DNA of 64,000 nucleotides from Idiomarina sp. Its GTDB lineage: Bacteria; Pseudomonadota; Gammaproteobacteria; Enterobacterales; Alteromonadaceae. The DNA lies in NCBI GenBank assembly GCA_022565355.1, contig JAIUMU010000002.1, forward strand, positions 248,001-312,000. The letters run 5' to 3'. Numbering within the stretch: position 1 is the first letter of the stretch; every line of letters begins with the position of its first letter. The notes beneath the pieces are model-generated. The model ran no database searches. It was not told where the DNA came from and saw only the letters and a list, made by a program, of their open reading frames with translations. Below, piece by piece: positions 37,720 to 49,670 of the stretch. A program made the position numbers and the translations under genes.

Positions 37720-39303
37720 TTATTCCTCTCGCGTAACGCGCAGCACTTCTTCTAACGCAGTGATGCCGGCAAGCACTTTATCACGGCCATCTTGGCGGAT
37801 ACCCGGCGCTATTTTGCGAACATAACGCTCAATCGCCTGCTCACCCTTACCGTTATGCACTAGTTCACGAACTTGTTCATCCACCATGAGCATCTCATGA
37901 ATACCAGTACGGCCGCGGTAACCGGTATGGTTGCACTTTGCGCAGCCTTTCGGACGATACAGATGTACGGGCTCTGCACTGCTTACACCAAGCAGCTCAC
38001 ACTCTTCTGCAGAAGCCGTATGCGGCTGTTTACAATCTTTGCACAGCGTACGCACTAAGCGCTGGGAAATTACCGCTAGCAAGCTCGAAGATAGCAAGAA
38101 TGGCTCGATACCCATGTCTTCCAAACGGGTAAGTGCGCCAGCCGCGGTGTTGGTGTGCAAGGTGGATAATACTAAGTGGCCAGTAAGTGACGCCTGCACC
38201 GCAATTTGCGCGGTTTCGCTATCACGAATTTCACCTACCATCACCACATCCGGATCTTGCCGTAAAATGGCCCGCAGCCCGCGCGCAAAGGTCATATCTA
38301 CTCGCGCATTCACCTGCATTTGGCCAATCCCTTCAAGGGCATACTCAATTGGATCTTCCACCGTTAAGATATTGCGATCTTTGGTGTTAATTTCCGAAAG
38401 CCCCGCATACAAGGTGGTACTTTTACCGGAACCGGTAGGCCCAGTAACCAAAATAATGCCATGGGGCTTATGAATAAGTTCGGAGAATATCTTGCGGTTA
38501 GCGGCGGTCATGCCTAGCTGCGTTAAATCTAAACGGGCATTATTCTTATCAAGTAAACGTAATACCACGCGCTCACCATGGTTAGATGGCATGGTAGATA
38601 CCCGCACATCAACCGCACGGCCGGCAATCAATAACGAAATGCGGCCATCTTGCGGTAACCGTTTTTCGGCAATATCAAGCTGCGCCATTACCTTAATACG
38701 CGATACTAATAGGCTGGCAAGCTTACGATTCGGCCGTAAAATTTCACGCAGTACACCATCTACACGAAAGCGGATTACCAAATCTTTCTCAAAAGTTTCG
38801 ATATGAATATCAGAAGCGCCTTCTTTAATGGCTTCGCTGAGCATGGCGTTGATCAGTTTAATAATCGGCGCATCATCTTCACTATCGAGTAGATCTTCCG
38901 TTTGCGGTAATTCTTCCGCCAAAGAGAATAAATTTACTTCATTACCAATATCTTCCATCAACTGCTTCGCTTCCGAAGAATCCCGTTGATAGGCTTGGCT
39001 GAGCAAGTTATCGAAATCAGCAGCAGGGTGCACCTGCACTTGAAATGGTTGGCTTAATAAGCGCCGCACTTCATGCAGTGTTTGCGGTTTAGGGTAACTG
39101 CGGCTATGCAAAATCGGTTGCTCATCCTGGTAAGTGAGCACCACCGAAAAGCGCTTCGCAAACGCATAGGGCAAGCGCTTATGTGGGCTATCTTCACTCA
39201 CTTCATCAAGCTCAGCCTCATTGGGCAACTGCTCAATGGCTTGCTTTACCGAGTTGCTATCCGCTTCAATAAAACCGGTTTGCGGTGCTTGCTGCTCGCC
39301 CAT
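37720..39303 (-). CDS. gspE: type II secretion ATPase E
   Basis: This 527-residue cytoplasmic hexameric ATPase powers pseudopilus assembly. The N-terminal domain (about 45-130) binds GspL. The catalytic part has Walker [10 protein letters not shown], the Asp box [17 protein letters not shown], Walker B region [14 protein letters not shown], the His box LSTLHTN, and the zinc-binding tetracysteine CKDC...CAKC ([27 protein letters not shown]), as in classical GspE. The start ATG overlaps the gspD stop (TAATG). Confidence 0.98.
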   Translation of the reverse strand: MGEQQAPQTGFIEADSNSVKQAIEQLPNEAELDEVSEDSPHKRLPYAFAKRFSVVLTYQDEQPILHSRSYPKPQTLHEVRRLLSQPFQVQVHPAADFDNLLSQAYQRDSSEAKQLMEDIGNEVNLFSLAEELPQTEDLLDSEDDAPIIKLINAMLSEAIKEGASDIHIETFEKDLVIRFRVDGVLREILRPNRKLASLLVSRIKVMAQLDIAEKRLPQDGRISLLIAGRAVDVRVSTMPSNHGERVVLRLLDKNNARLDLTQLGMTAANRKIFSELIHKPHGIILVTGPTGSGKSTTLYAGLSEINTKDRNILTVEDPIEYALEGIGQMQVNARVDMTFARGLRAILRQDPDVVMVGEIRDSETAQIAVQASLTGHLVLSTLHTNTAAGALTRLEDMGIEPFLLSSSLLAVISQRLVRTLCKDCKQPHTASAEECELLGVSSAEPVHLYRPKGCAKCNHTGYRGRTGIHEMLMVDEQVRELVHNGKGEQAIERYVRKIAPGIRQDGRDKVLAGITALEEVLRVTREE

Positions 39304-41390
39304 TACTGGCCTCCGCGTTCTGCTTCACGGCGGAGTTCTTCAGTTTCTCGGCGCCATTCATCAAGGAAACGCTGATATTCGAGCGGTAAATCGGCATCAT
39401 CACCCCATTCTGGTAATACAGGAACGGTATCGTTGCGGCGCAATGAAATTCCGCGTTCGCGCTGCTCAATTTGTTGCGCACGAATGTAGCTATACTTGCG
39501 CTCGCTCAATTGCCCCATGCGCGTATCATCACGAATAATCGTAGGGCGAATGAACACCATAAGGTTACGTTTACGCGTAGTTACACTGGTTGATTTGAAT
39601 AAATGGCCGAAAAACGGGATATCCCCAAGTAACGGTACTTTGGAGAGGCTTTCCTGCACATCTTCATCAATCAAACCACCAAGCACGATGGTTTCACCAT
39701 CACGCGCCAATACTGTAGTGCTTAACTCCCGCTTGTTAAACGTGATATCCACCGCAGTTGAGCCTGCAACACTGGAAACTTCTTGCTCAATAATCAGTTG
39801 CACCGAATCACCTTCGTTAATTTGCGGTGTTACTCGCAACCGCACACCTACTTCTTGGCGGTTGATGGTTTGGAACGGATTATCGTTATTCGAACTTGCA
39901 GTAGAACCTGAAAGTGTTGGCACTTCTTGACCCACTAAAATACTCGCCTCTTGGTTATCGAGGGTGGTAATACTGGGCGCTGAAAGAATATTTGAGTTGG
40001 TGGTAGTGGCAACCGCTTGCACTACTGCCGCCCAACCATCTTGCACTGTACCTAACAGCAAGCCATTGGCATTACCGAGTAAATTCGCTAGTAAGGTGTA
40101 ATCGCCTGGGCGATCCGGTTCGCGAGTAGTAAATTCATTGCCTGCGTTATCCACACGCGTTACTTCTGAGCCACGTTGCGTTCGTGCCGCCAATGCGCCC
40201 ACACCAAGTTGGCCAATAGGTATCATTTGGCCATTGCTATGTTGCATAAGGCCAATATCTTCGCTGCCCCACTGAATACCAAAGTTAGTGCCATCGCCTT
40301 CGAATACTTCAACGATAATCGCCTCTACCAATACCTGTGCACGGCGAATATCCAGTTGATTGATAACCCCTTCAATTGCGCGAATTACATCTAATTGCGC
40401 GGTAACTACAATGGCGTTGGTAGATGCATGGGCTTCAATACTTACTTCACCGGCACGACGCTGACCAGGGCGTGCACTACTGCCACCACTACCACCTGAT
40501 GCTACGGCCCGTTCTTCGGCAATAATGGTGTCGGTCATACCACGTAGTAACTGCACCATATCTTCAGCTTTCGCATAACGGAGATAGAAAACGCGCGTGT
40601 TACCGCTGGTTTGCATCTCTGTATCAAGCTGAGTAATTAACCGAACCACACGTTCACGAGCTCGAGGCTCGCCACTTACCAGCACTCGATTGGTGCGTTC
40701 ATCCGCAGCGATACGCGGAATTAATAGCTCGGGGGTGCCCGAGGTTTGCTGAAAAATACTTTGCGCAATGCGCACCATTTCCGCAGCCGAAGCATGCCTT
40801 AACTGCACTACTTCAACATCTGAATTGCCCGCGCGATCTACGCGCTGAATAATTTCCGCTAACCGATTCAACAAGGAAGCACGGCCAGACAACATTACCA
40901 CGTTCGATGGATCGTAGGTCATTACCGCGCCACCGCTGGTTTGTTCGTTCAACTGGCGGAGCAAAGGCCCAAGTTCGCGAACGGTTACATTTTGCAGTGG
41001 AATAACCCGCAACACCCACTCATCACCACTGTAGCTATCGTCATCTACCACAGGAACTGGCGACGATTTCGCATCACGATCCCGAATAACCTTGAGAACG
41101 TTATTGTCCATGCGCACCACGGCATAACCGTATACTTCCAATACATTCAAGAAGAAGCTGTAATATTGCTCTCGATCCATGGAATAGTAGCTACGCACAT
41201 TGATGCGCCCCCGCACTTCCGGATCGATAATAATGGTTTCTTCCAAGTTTCGGCTTACTGCCTGAATAAACTCGTTAATATCGGTATTTTTGAAGCTCGC
41301 AGAAAACTCCTCTTGCGATATCGCGCTCATTGGCGCAAGTGCAATGCTTGCAGCAAATGTAAGAGAAAATAATCGAGATAGCATGCGCAT
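39303..41390 (-). CDS. gspD: type II secretion secretin D
   Basis: This is a 695-residue outer-membrane channel protein. A Sec signal peptide (ending SAIS near residue 25) is followed by the N0 domain ([33 protein letters not shown]), N1-N3 repeats ([37 protein letters not shown]), a glycine/serine-rich loop ([16 protein letters not shown]) and the secretin core ([66 protein letters not shown]). The C-terminal tail may bind a pilotin; no gspS is in the window. It is 11 bp after gspC. Confidence 0.98.
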   Translation of the reverse strand: MRMLSRLFSLTFAASIALAPMSAISQEEFSASFKNTDINEFIQAVSRNLEETIIIDPEVRGRINVRSYYSMDREQYYSFFLNVLEVYGYAVVRMDNNVLKVIRDRDAKSSPVPVVDDDSYSGDEWVLRVIPLQNVTVRELGPLLRQLNEQTSGGAVMTYDPSNVVMLSGRASLLNRLAEIIQRVDRAGNSDVEVVQLRHASAAEMVRIAQSIFQQTSGTPELLIPRIAADERTNRVLVSGEPRARERVVRLITQLDTEMQTSGNTRVFYLRYAKAEDMVQLLRGMTDTIIAEERAVASGGSGGSSARPGQRRAGEVSIEAHASTNAIVVTAQLDVIRAIEGVINQLDIRRAQVLVEAIIVEVFEGDGTNFGIQWGSEDIGLMQHSNGQMIPIGQLGVGALAARTQRGSEVTRVDNAGNEFTTREPDRPGDYTLLANLLGNANGLLLGTVQDGWAAVVQAVATTTNSNILSAPSITTLDNQEASILVGQEVPTLSGSTASSNNDNPFQTINRQEVGVRLRVTPQINEGDSVQLIIEQEVSSVAGSTAVDITFNKRELSTTVLARDGETIVLGGLIDEDVQESLSKVPLLGDIPFFGHLFKSTSVTTRKRNLMVFIRPTIIRDDTRMGQLSERKYSYIRAQQIEQRERGISLRRNDTVPVLPEWGDDADLPLEYQRFLDEWRRETEELRREAERGGQ

Positions 41391-41401
41391 GTTGATCTTA
41401 C

Positions 41402-42373
41402 CTATTCGTTAGGAATACTTAATTCTAGCTCTACCAAATCACCGTTGCGAAGCACAACAACCGTGGCGCTAGAAAGCAATTCGAGTTCATTCATTAAAGC
41501 CAATGCTTCTGCAGCATTGGTTAGATCGTAACCATTTAAGCTCACCGCGATGTCACCATCTTGGAAACCTGCGGCGCGAAATAATTCTGGGCTTGCTTTC
41601 GGAGAAAGCCGGTAGCCAACTAATTCACCCTCTCGCTGTACGGGAGTGATGTTGATGAGATCATTAATATTGGTGTAATTCACCTCATCAATGGATTGGG
41701 GTAGCTCTCTACTGGTGGCAGCGTTCGCTGGCGGCACCGGGGCGGCCCGTGCAGGGGCTGAACTGGTAAGTGAAAGCCCGCCATCAGAACCATCGCGGCC
41801 ATCTAACATAAGGGTTTCTAATCGGCCACTATTTTCCAGAATAATGCGATCCGAATAAATCTCTCGCACAATGGCGCGGCTGGAAGCAATGGTTTCATCA
41901 ATGATGTATGTGTTTTGATTGGCGCCTTGCTGGATAATCGCAGCAGAACGGCTTGGCGTGGATGCTGCAGTAACTCCCACCAAAGTAATATTCAAAGTAG
42001 TTTGCGGTGCATCTTGCGGCTGCGAGCGGGTTGGCGCAGTAGCACCTCGCTCCCCAAATAGATTCATTTGCGTAATGCGTTGCGATTGCAGTGGTTGCGC
42101 GCGCTGTGCACCACTGGGTGCAGCAGATACATTTAAAGATGTGGGTTCTGGCGGTGCGAGCATTTGCCACGTAATAGCCGCTGCAAGCCAAGCAGCCCAG
42201 AGCAACAACACCACTGCGATAGCGTTTAAGGCAAGCTTAAGCAAACGCTGTGGTGAAGCGCTGATACCTGTTCCTGATAGCCCTGTTGCGGATTGCCCCG
42301 TTGTGGATAGCCCTACTACAGGCTTTTTCAAGGCGAAACGCTGCAAGGAAAATGTCTTTTTCATATATCTCAT
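41402..42373 (-). CDS. gspC: type II secretion protein C
   Basis: This is a 323-residue protein. The cytoplasmic N terminus (about 1-45) carries pentapeptide repeats, then one membrane segment (LKLALNAIAVVLLLWAAWLAAAITW). The periplasmic homology-region domain (about 105-190: QRITQMNLFGERG, LVGVTAASTPSRSAAII, RAIVREIYSDRIILENSGRLETLMLD) binds the GspD N0 domain, and the C-terminal PDZ domain (about 240-320: GYRLSPKASPELFRAAGFQDGDIAVSLNGYDL) helps select substrates. It is the first gene of the operon. The 149-bp gap to the divergent hslR contains an AT-rich promoter region. Confidence 0.96.
   Translation of the reverse strand: MRYMKKTFSLQRFALKKPVVGLSTTGQSATGLSGTGISASPQRLLKLALNAIAVVLLLWAAWLAAAITWQMLAPPEPTSLNVSAAPSGAQRAQPLQSQRITQMNLFGERGATAPTRSQPQDAPQTTLNITLVGVTAASTPSRSAAIIQQGANQNTYIIDETIASSRAIVREIYSDRIILENSGRLETLMLDGRDGSDGGLSLTSSAPARAAPVPPANAATSRELPQSIDEVNYTNINDLINITPVQREGELVGYRLSPKASPELFRAAGFQDGDIAVSLNGYDLTNAAEALALMNELELLSSATVVVLRNGDLVELELSIPNE
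42261..42319 (-). repeat. 15-bp tandem repeats in gspC
   Basis: Units of about 15 bp (…GATAGCCCTGTTGC, GGATTGCCCCGTTGT, GGATAGCCCTACTAC on the plus strand) encode degenerate pentapeptides VGLST, TGQSA, TGLSG, TGISA in the cytoplasmic tail of GspC. Confidence 0.75.
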
Positions 42374-42522
42374 GCCTAAACGGCTATTAAATTTTTGTTA
42401 TAATATAGTTCATTCTAGCCTGCTAGTGTTGGAACAACAATGCGCAAAGGTGTAAAAATATCGTACTCTAAATGTTACACTAGCTAGCATATGTTCTGGC
42501 ATTCATTACGAAGGTAATACAG

Positions 42523-42909
42523 ATGGCTGATTCAGCTGCAGTGCGCCTCGATAAATGGCTTTGGGCCGCCCGTTTTTTTAAAACTCGAGGCTTGGCCCGA
42601 GCTGCTGTGCAGGCAGGTAAAGTAACCTACAATGGCCAGCGAAGTAAACCCGCTAAATTAGTTGAAATAGGTGCGGTAATCGTTACCCCTAGAGGCTTTG
42701 ATCGTATGGAGGTTAACGTGCTCGCGCTCAGCGAACAGCGTAAAAACGCCACCGAAGCCCAGAAGCTATATGCCGAAACTGCGGCTAGTGAAAAACAACG
42801 CGCCGAGAATGCTGCTGCGCGCAAGCTACAGCAAATGTATAATCCACATCCTGATCATCGCCCTGATAAAAAAGAGCGGCGTGAATTAATCAAATTTAAG
42901 CACCAGTAA
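42523..42909 (+). CDS. hslR: ribosome-associated heat shock protein 15
   Basis: This is a 128-residue S4-domain protein (VRLDKWLWAARFFKTRGLARAAVQAGKVTYNGQRSKPAKLVEIGAVI) with a basic C-terminal tail ending PDKKERRELIKFKHQ, as in E. coli Hsp15 (133). It binds free 50S subunits carrying a nascent chain and helps recycle them. It is 11 bp before hslO, the conserved pair. A TATAAT-like -10 is visible in the upstream gap near 42395, but no clear sigma-32 promoter was identified. Confidence 0.96.
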   Translation: MADSAAVRLDKWLWAARFFKTRGLARAAVQAGKVTYNGQRSKPAKLVEIGAVIVTPRGFDRMEVNVLALSEQRKNATEAQKLYAETAASEKQRAENAAARKLQQMYNPHPDHRPDKKERRELIKFKHQ

Positions 42910-42920
42910 CAGGACCCAAT

Positions 42921-43790
42921 ATGTCTGTACAACAAGATTCAATTGCCCGTTTTTCGTTTACCAACCATGATGTGCGTGGCGAACTGGTGCGCTTACAAAA
43001 TAGCTATCAAAGCCTGCTGCAGGGGCATGATTACCCGCTATCGGTGCAGCAGTTACTGGGCGAATTAATGGCTGTTACGAGCCTACTCACGGCTACTTTG
43101 AAATTTGAAGGGCACATTAATGTGCAAATTCAAGGTTCAGGGCCGTTAAATTACGCCACAGTAAATGGCAGCCATAACCTCGAACTACGGGGGGCTGCGC
43201 GCCTAACAGAAACCCCTGCAGGTAGCACTTTTCGTGATTTAGTAGGCGATGGCGCGTATTTAGTGATTACCTTAACCCCCGAGCAAGGCGAGAAGTACCA
43301 GGGAGTAGTGGGTATTGAAGGTGATTCGTTAAGTTCTGCAGTAGAAAGCTATTTCCTGCAATCTGAGCAACTCCCAACGCGAATTTGGCTGTTTGCTGAT
43401 CCTGCCCAAGGCTTGGCTGCCGGTTTATTTTTGCAGGTGTTACCCGCCGGCACCAACACTGGCTCAAGCTTTGAACACGTGAATGCATTGGCAGCTACCA
43501 TTACTGCGCAAGAACTGTATCAGTTATCTACCGAAGAAGTGCTGCATCGCTTATATCACGAAGAACAAGTAGAACTGTATCCTGAGCAAGCCGTGCAGTT
43601 TTTCTGTGGGTGTTCGCGGGAAAAAACAGCAGCGGCATTGCGCAATATTCCACTTGCTGAGTTACATAACATTATTGAGCAGGATGGTGAGCTACGTTTA
43701 ACCTGTGATTACTGCCTTACAGATTACGTATATAACAGTTTCGATGTGGAAGCCTTAAAAGCACATACTGCGCCCTCTCGGGCGCAGTAA
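42921..43790 (+). CDS. hslO: redox-regulated chaperone Hsp33
   Basis: The product has 289 residues (E. coli 292). The N-terminal substrate-binding domain (RFSFTNHDVRGELVRLQNSYQSLL, TLKFEGHINVQIQGSGPL) is followed by a linker and the redox zinc switch with C229-G-C231 and C262-D-Y-C265. Oxidation and unfolding turn it into an ATP-independent holdase. The last codons and the stop form a perfect hairpin (43766-43789). It is convergent with der. Confidence 0.97.
   Translation: MSVQQDSIARFSFTNHDVRGELVRLQNSYQSLLQGHDYPLSVQQLLGELMAVTSLLTATLKFEGHINVQIQGSGPLNYATVNGSHNLELRGAARLTETPAGSTFRDLVGDGAYLVITLTPEQGEKYQGVVGIEGDSLSSAVESYFLQSEQLPTRIWLFADPAQGLAAGLFLQVLPAGTNTGSSFEHVNALAATITAQELYQLSTEEVLHRLYHEEQVELYPEQAVQFFCGCSREKTAAALRNIPLAELHNIIEQDGELRLTCDYCLTDYVYNSFDVEALKAHTAPSRAQ
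43766..43789. terminator. hairpin at the 3' end of hslO, between hslO and der
   Basis: TACTGCGCCC (43766-43775) and GGGCGCAGTA (43780-43789) form a perfect 10-bp stem with loop TCTC and include the hslO stop codon. There is no T tract directly after it on the plus strand; on the minus strand TGTGCTTTT follows. Confidence 0.55.
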
Positions 43791-43815
43791 TCGATGCTAT
43801 TAACCTTTGCTGCTA

Positions 43816-45270
43816 TTAGCGTTTTTTCACAAACTTCAGCAAGCGCTTGCGCTTACGTTGTTGCGATAACGTAAGGTTATTTTTCTTGCCCGCGAATGGG
43901 TTCTTACCTTCGCGGAACTCTACTTTAATCGGTGTACCCATTAGTTTTAACGATTTGCGGAAGTAGTTAATAAGATAACGCTTATAACTGTTCGGCAAAT
44001 CGGTAACTTGGTTACCATGCACCACAATTAATGGTGGGTTGTAACCACCGGCATGGGCAAATTTTAGTTTTACTCGGCGCCCGCGTACCAATGGTGGTTG
44101 ATGTTCTTCTTGCGCCGATTCCATAATACGCGTGAGCTGTGCTGTGCTCACGCGCTGGGTGGCACTGGAATAGGCCTCTTGTACCGATTCAAATAAATGC
44201 CCAACGTTGGTGCCGTGCAAAGCAGAAATAAAGTGCAAGCGGGCGAAATCAACGAAGCCCAAGCGGCGATCAAGCTCTTGCTTAATCCACTCTTTTGCTT
44301 CGGTATCAAGCCCATCCCATTTGTTTACTGCGAGTACAACTGAACGGCCAGCATTCAACACAAAACCGAGCAAGTTCAAATCTTGATCGCTAATGGTTTC
44401 CCGTGCATCGATCACCAAAATAACAACGTTGGCGCCTTCAATTGCTTGCAGGGTTTTCACCACAGAATACTTTTCCACAGCCATATCAATACGGCCGCGG
44501 CGTCGAACACCTGCGGTGTCGATCAGAACATATTCACGCCCTTCTCGCTCCATTGGGATGTATACGCTATCCCGCGTGGTGCCAGGCATATCGAATACTA
44601 CTACCCGCTCTTCGCCAAGAATACGATTGGTAAGCGTAGATTTACCCACATTTGGGCGGCCAATAATGGCCAGCTTAATGGGCTGCGCTTGTAACCGCGC
44701 AATCTCTGCTTCTGCATCTTCCTCGGTAAGCTCTGTTGCAACTGCCTCTTCTTGGTTTTGCAACATATCAGGGAACTGGTTTGCCAACGGATCGAGCGTA
44801 GCGCGCAATAACTGGCTAACGCCGCGGCCGTGAGCCGCAGCAATTTGCCATACATCACCAAGGCCAAGGCTGAAAAAATCAGCCGATGCTGCATCCGCAT
44901 CTAGGCCATCAACTTTGTTCACTACCAAATGAATTTTCTTGTTTTGTTTACGTAGGTAATCAGCAATAAATTCATCTGCGGCGGTAATACCCTCGCGGGC
45001 ATCCACCAAAAACATCACTACATCGGCCTCATCAACCGCTTGCAGCGATTGCCGAGCCATCATTAAATCAAGGCCTTCTTCCTTACCGTGAATACCACCG
45101 GTATCCACAACAACGAATTTATAATCATCATAACGACCTTGGCCATACTGCCGATCTCGAGTTAGCCCCGGGAAATCAGCAACCAGTGCATCACGGCTTT
45201 GGGTAAGCCGATTGAATAATGTAGATTTGCCCACATTCGGGCGGCCAACCAATGCGATCACTGGTAACAT
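43816..45270 (-). CDS. der: ribosome biogenesis GTPase Der (EngA)
   Basis: The product has 484 residues (E. coli 490). Two tandem G domains carry [14 protein letters not shown] / NKVDGLDAD and [14 protein letters not shown] / NKWDGLDTE, followed by the KH-like C-terminal domain ([26 protein letters not shown]) and a basic tail. It is needed for 50S subunit maturation. It is the last gene of the yfgM-bamB-der run, three bases after bamB, convergent with hslO. Confidence 0.98.
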   Translation of the reverse strand: MLPVIALVGRPNVGKSTLFNRLTQSRDALVADFPGLTRDRQYGQGRYDDYKFVVVDTGGIHGKEEGLDLMMARQSLQAVDEADVVMFLVDAREGITAADEFIADYLRKQNKKIHLVVNKVDGLDADAASADFFSLGLGDVWQIAAAHGRGVSQLLRATLDPLANQFPDMLQNQEEAVATELTEEDAEAEIARLQAQPIKLAIIGRPNVGKSTLTNRILGEERVVVFDMPGTTRDSVYIPMEREGREYVLIDTAGVRRRGRIDMAVEKYSVVKTLQAIEGANVVILVIDARETISDQDLNLLGFVLNAGRSVVLAVNKWDGLDTEAKEWIKQELDRRLGFVDFARLHFISALHGTNVGHLFESVQEAYSSATQRVSTAQLTRIMESAQEEHQPPLVRGRRVKLKFAHAGGYNPPLIVVHGNQVTDLPNSYKRYLINYFRKSLKLMGTPIKVEFREGKNPFAGKKNNLTLSQQRKRKRLLKFVKKR

Positions 45271-45272
45271 GC

Positions 45273-46460
45273 TTATTTTACTCGCTGTGAAACTGCGTAA
45301 ATATAACCCTTGGCATCTTGCACATAGAGTATATCGTCGACCACTATTGGTGCCGACTGAAGGGCTACATCGTCATTTAACTCTAAACGGCCAGCTAGAG
45401 TACCACTGGTGCGATTGAACCAGTGTAAGTAGCCGAAGCGATCGCCAGAAATTAAATATTGGCCAATTACCGCAGGTTCGGTAAGGCTACGATTGAAGAG
45501 ATCCGAATTCCGCCACCGCTCAAGGCCATTGTTACGGTCAATACTGAGCATGTGGCTATCTTGATTTACTAAAGCAATACGGTTTGCTGCGAGTACAGGC
45601 GAACGCCAAGCGCCGTGATTTTGTTTCCAAACCACTTCACCTGAACGTAAATCCAAGGCCACAAGTTCACCGTTAAAGGCACTCATAACAAAGGTAGTAC
45701 CCAGTACGAGCGGCGCACCATCCACATCCACTAAACGCTCTAGCTCAGTTGAGCCTGAAGGTGTTGCTAAGCGCTCTTCCCAAGCGATTTGCCCAGTTTG
45801 GCTTAGTAGCACCACCGCTTTACCGGTTGCTGAACCAAAAATCACACCGCCACTGGCAATCACTGGGCGCGATACTCCACGCAAAGAAAGTAGGGCTACT
45901 TCTTCTTCGTGTAACCACTGCTGTTCGCCAGTACGAGCAGAAAGCGCAACGATATAACCGCTACCTAAATGCAATACCACGCGGCCTTCGCCAACTGATG
46001 GTGCAGAAAGTACTTCACCAGGAACGCGCTGTTCCCATTGCACTTCGCCAGTTTCGCTATCTAGGGCATACACTTTGCCGTTCTCTGAGCCTACAAACAG
46101 CATCGATCCAGCAACAGTGATGCCGCTTAAGCGTGCCGGTTCGCCACGGAACCAACGATTAAGAATGCCTGCTCGGCCACCTAAGCGTTGTTGCCATACG
46201 CGCTGGCCATTATCTTTATTCAGCGCAACCACAAGGCCATGCCGATCAGCAGCGAAAATGAGGTTATCTTGCACTTGCGGCGCTAACCGCGAATAGTGTT
46301 CACCAGTACCGCTACCAACGCGGGTTCTCCACACAACTGAAGTATCTACTTCCGCTGTAATGGTGTTTAACTCGGCGTAACTTGGCCCTTCAACTGAAGA
46401 ACATGCCGCTAAAAAACTTGCAGCTGCTATTACGCCTAGCCAACGTTTAAATCCAATCAT
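45273..46460 (-). CDS. bamB: outer-membrane assembly lipoprotein BamB
   Basis: The product has 395 residues. A lipoprotein signal with lipobox LAAC (Cys near 20) is followed by an eight-bladed beta-propeller with repeats such as [53 protein letters not shown] and [17 protein letters not shown]. It is part of the BAM complex, contacting BamA POTRA domains. The ATG at 46460 overlaps the yfgM stop as TAATG. Confidence 0.97.
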   Translation of the reverse strand: MIGFKRWLGVIAAASFLAACSSVEGPSYAELNTITAEVDTSVVWRTRVGSGTGEHYSRLAPQVQDNLIFAADRHGLVVALNKDNGQRVWQQRLGGRAGILNRWFRGEPARLSGITVAGSMLFVGSENGKVYALDSETGEVQWEQRVPGEVLSAPSVGEGRVVLHLGSGYIVALSARTGEQQWLHEEEVALLSLRGVSRPVIASGGVIFGSATGKAVVLLSQTGQIAWEERLATPSGSTELERLVDVDGAPLVLGTTFVMSAFNGELVALDLRSGEVVWKQNHGAWRSPVLAANRIALVNQDSHMLSIDRNNGLERWRNSDLFNRSLTEPAVIGQYLISGDRFGYLHWFNRTSGTLAGRLELNDDVALQSAPIVVDDILYVQDAKGYIYAVSQRVK

Positions 46461-47077
46461 TATTGACCTGCCAGATTATCAATTTTCATTTGCAGATAAG
46501 GTGAAGCATTTTCACCTTGGCGTGATGCCGCAAGTTCATATGCGTCTCGCGCGGCTTGATGATTTCCTTGTGCAAGGTACAAATCGCCCTGCACTTCGCT
46601 TACTAAACCTTGGAAAGCAGCATTTGTTACTGCATTTAAGTGGCTTTCGGCGCTGCTAAAATCACCTGTAGCAATGGCTACACGAGCTAACCGCACGTTG
46701 ATCAGCGCACGCAATTCATTTACGCGAGTAGCATTCAGCGCATTGCTTAAATGCTCTTGCGCAGTTGCTAGATCAGCGTTATTTACTGCCACTTGGGCCA
46801 GTTGTAAATGCGCCAATGCGGCCTGCTCGGTATTGCCAAGCTCGGCGGCTAGCTGTTGCGCTTGCCCAAAAGCTACATCATCTTCAGCGAATTGCAGCGA
46901 ATCAATAATTTCTTGATACGTAGTAGTACGATCTTGCGCTGCAGCAAGCTGGTTATCTTGGTAATAACGCCAGCCAAATAAAGAACCCAGCCCAATTACA
47001 AGGCCGGCCACTACCCATGGGGCATATTCCTTAATAAACTTCTTAATTTGTTCAACTTGTTGATCTTCGTTTTCCAC
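46460..47077 (-). CDS. yfgM: SecYEG-ancillary protein YfgM
   Basis: This is a 205-residue membrane-anchored TPR protein. The N terminus DQQVEQIKKFIKEYAPWVVAGLVIGLGSLFGWRYY contains the single membrane anchor (about 18-37), and the rest is periplasmic TPR-like helices (ALAHLQLAQVAVNNADLATAQEHL). In E. coli YfgM works with PpiD at the Sec translocon. It lies between hisS (19 bp upstream) and bamB, the conserved order. Confidence 0.94.
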   Translation of the reverse strand: MENEDQQVEQIKKFIKEYAPWVVAGLVIGLGSLFGWRYYQDNQLAAAQDRTTTYQEIIDSLQFAEDDVAFGQAQQLAAELGNTEQAALAHLQLAQVAVNNADLATAQEHLSNALNATRVNELRALINVRLARVAIATGDFSSAESHLNAVTNAAFQGLVSEVQGDLYLAQGNHQAARDAYELAASRQGENASPYLQMKIDNLAGQ

Positions 47078-47096
47078 CGCTATTCCCTCTTGTTCT

Positions 47097-48374
47097 TTAT
47101 TCTGCGATTAGGGTACGTAATACCGCAACCAACTCTGCATAAGCTAATGATTCTTGTGCCTTATCAAGGCGCAAATGTTTTACTGTAATTCGTTCTGCTG
47201 CTACTTCATCGGCGCCTAAGATCAGGGCAATTTCCGCGCCACTTTGATCGGCTTTTTTCAACTGCTTCGCAAATTTTCCGCCACCACAATGCAGCATTAC
47301 TCGTAACTCTGGAAGATCATCACGAATTCTTTCGGCAAGAGCCATCGCCGGAAGTTCCGCTACTTCACCTACCGCGGCCAGATAAATATCTACATCGCGC
47401 GGTACTTTAAAGCTTTCTACCTGTTCGAGCATGAGCACTAAACGCTCTATACCCATCGCAAAGCCAACCGCAGGGGTTGCTTTACCACCGAGCTGCTCAA
47501 CTAAACCATCATAGCGGCCACCAGCACATACGGTGCCCTGCGCTCCAAGGCTATCGGTTACCCACTCAAACACTGTGCGATTGTAATAATCTAAACCGCG
47601 CACTAAGCGTTCGTTATGCACATACTCGATGCCTGCGGCATCAAGCCGAGCACACAAACCAGCAAAGTGTTCGCGCGATTCATCATCCCAGTACTCACTG
47701 AGTTTCGGAGCCGCAGCCAGCATCTCTGCCATCGCCGGGTTCTTTGAATCAAGAATACGCAGTGGATTACTCTCCAGCCGGCGTACACTATCTTCATCAA
47801 GTAAGGCTTCATGTTCACGCAAATACGCAGTAAGTGCTTCGCGGTAATCTGCCCGCGCACTGTTCGAAGCTAATGAATTCAATTCCAGCGTTAAGTAATC
47901 ATTTAAACCAAGCTGCTTCCATAACCGCGCGGTCATTAGAATCAGCTCCGCATCAATATCTGGGCCTGCTAACCCAAATGCTTCTACGCCCACCTGATGA
48001 AACTGGCGATAGCGGCCCTTTTGCGGGCGCTCATGGCGAAACATTGGGCCCATGTACCACATGCGGCGGGTTTGATTGTAAAGCAAACCGTGCTCATTGC
48101 CAGCGCGTACACAACTTGCCGTGCCTTCTGGGCGCAAAGTTAAGCTATCACCGTTGCGATCGGCAAAGGTGTACATTTCTTTTTCAACGATATCGGTTAC
48201 TTCACCGATGGAGCGCTTAAATAAATCCGTTTGCTCCACGATCGGCATGCGAATTTCGCTATAACCGTAACCTGCAAGTAACTCACGCATTACTCGTTCT
48301 AGCTGCTGCCAGCGGCCAGTTTGTTCTGGCAGAATATCGTTCATGCCACGAATGGCTTGGATCTGCTTTGCCAC
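47097..48374 (-). CDS. hisS: histidine-tRNA ligase
   Basis: The product has 425 residues (E. coli 424). Class II aminoacyl-tRNA synthetase motifs are present: [57 protein letters not shown] (motif 2), the histidine-specific [16 protein letters not shown] and the GIERLVLML motif 3. The C-terminal anticodon-binding domain ends VLRTLIAE. The start is an ATG ([16 protein letters not shown]). Confidence 0.98.
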   Translation of the reverse strand: MAKQIQAIRGMNDILPEQTGRWQQLERVMRELLAGYGYSEIRMPIVEQTDLFKRSIGEVTDIVEKEMYTFADRNGDSLTLRPEGTASCVRAGNEHGLLYNQTRRMWYMGPMFRHERPQKGRYRQFHQVGVEAFGLAGPDIDAELILMTARLWKQLGLNDYLTLELNSLASNSARADYREALTAYLREHEALLDEDSVRRLESNPLRILDSKNPAMAEMLAAAPKLSEYWDDESREHFAGLCARLDAAGIEYVHNERLVRGLDYYNRTVFEWVTDSLGAQGTVCAGGRYDGLVEQLGGKATPAVGFAMGIERLVLMLEQVESFKVPRDVDIYLAAVGEVAELPAMALAERIRDDLPELRVMLHCGGGKFAKQLKKADQSGAEIALILGADEVAAERITVKHLRLDKAQESLAYAELVAVLRTLIAE

Positions 48375-48509
48375 AGTTATTTATTTCCTGTATTAAAAAA
48401 TGACGGCTGCCAATGACACCCGCCATTCAACTTAATTTGGCCACATTATACGCTTTTGCGCGCGGCGGCGAAACACTGCTTGGCAGCGTATTGCCAACAA
48501 ACCACCGCG

Positions 48510-49631
48510 TTAAGAATCGATTTGCTGAATTGCAATGGGTTGTTCTTTCTCTTTTCGTGCTACATAGGCACGAATCTGTGCTTCTAAATCATCAACAATA
48601 GTGTTGTTATCGATACGCAGTTTTTGCCGAGCACCATCCATATAGAAGCCGCTTTTATTCTTCGCACCCGCTAAGCCAATTTGCGCAACCATTGCTTCGC
48701 CAGGGCCATTCACAACACAACCGATAATGGATACATCCAACGCTGTAGTGATATCTTCAAGGCGCTGTTCAAGGCTATTTACCGTAGAAATCACATCAAA
48801 CTCTTGCCGCGAACAACTTGGGCAGGCAATAAAATTAATGCCGCGGCTACGAATACGCAGCGATTTTAAAATATCGAAGCCAACTTTTATTTCTTCAACT
48901 GGATCAGCGGCAAGTGAAACCCGAATTGTGTCGCCAATACCTTCGTTCAATAACATACCCAAACCAATGGCCGATTTAACGGCGCCAGCGCGGGCACCAC
49001 CTGCCTCGGTAATTCCTAGGTGCAAGGGTTGTTCAATCTGTTTCGATAATAAGCGATAAGCTTCCACGGCAAGAAACACATCTGAAGCTTTCACGCTCAC
49101 TTTAAAGTTTTGGAAATCGAAGCGATCCAAAATATCCACGTGGCGCATCGCTGATTCTACCAATGCGGCGCCTGTTGGCTCGCCATATTTCTCTTGAATT
49201 TCTTTTTCCAGCGAACCGGCGTTTACACCAATTCGAATCGGAATATTTTTATCACGCGCGGCATCAACTACGGCACGGATACGATCTTCGTGGCCAATAT
49301 TACCCGGGTTAATACGCAAGCAATCCACCCCATATTCAGCCACTTTTAAGGCGATACGGTAATCAAAATGGATATCGGCGACGAGCGGCACATTCACTTG
49401 CTCGCGGATTTTTTTGAAGGCTTCTGCAGCATCCATGGTAGGCACTGAAACACGAACAATATCTCCACCTGCAGCTACGATTTTATTAATCTGGGCAACG
49501 GTGGCAGCAACATCGGTAGTAAGGGTATTGGTCATGGATTGCACGGCAATAGGTGCGCCATCACCAATGGGAACATTACCAACGTAGATACGGCGGGTTT
49601 TTCGGCGTGTAATTGGGGATTCGTGCGTCAT
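48510..49631 (-). CDS. ispG: (E)-4-hydroxy-3-methylbut-2-enyl-diphosphate synthase
   Basis: The product has 373 residues (E. coli 372). It is a TIM-barrel enzyme plus a [4Fe-4S] domain. Cluster ligands are in [11 protein letters not shown] and [10 protein letters not shown]. It converts MEcPP to HMBPP in the MEP isoprenoid pathway. It begins [23 protein letters not shown]. The upstream 127-bp gap to rodZ contains degenerate tandem repeats. Confidence 0.98.
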   Translation of the reverse strand: MTHESPITRRKTRRIYVGNVPIGDGAPIAVQSMTNTLTTDVAATVAQINKIVAAGGDIVRVSVPTMDAAEAFKKIREQVNVPLVADIHFDYRIALKVAEYGVDCLRINPGNIGHEDRIRAVVDAARDKNIPIRIGVNAGSLEKEIQEKYGEPTGAALVESAMRHVDILDRFDFQNFKVSVKASDVFLAVEAYRLLSKQIEQPLHLGITEAGGARAGAVKSAIGLGMLLNEGIGDTIRVSLAADPVEEIKVGFDILKSLRIRSRGINFIACPSCSRQEFDVISTVNSLEQRLEDITTALDVSIIGCVVNGPGEAMVAQIGLAGAKNKSGFYMDGARQKLRIDNNTIVDDLEAQIRAYVARKEKEQPIAIQQIDS

Positions 49632-49670
49632 CGTTTCATTACTGCTCTATGAATGTGAACTAGTTACCAA

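Noticed and set aside
37931..38473. 180-codon open frame on the plus strand inside gspE
   Set aside because: It is antisense to the conserved ATPase core and shows no homology by eye; a mirror of codon bias.
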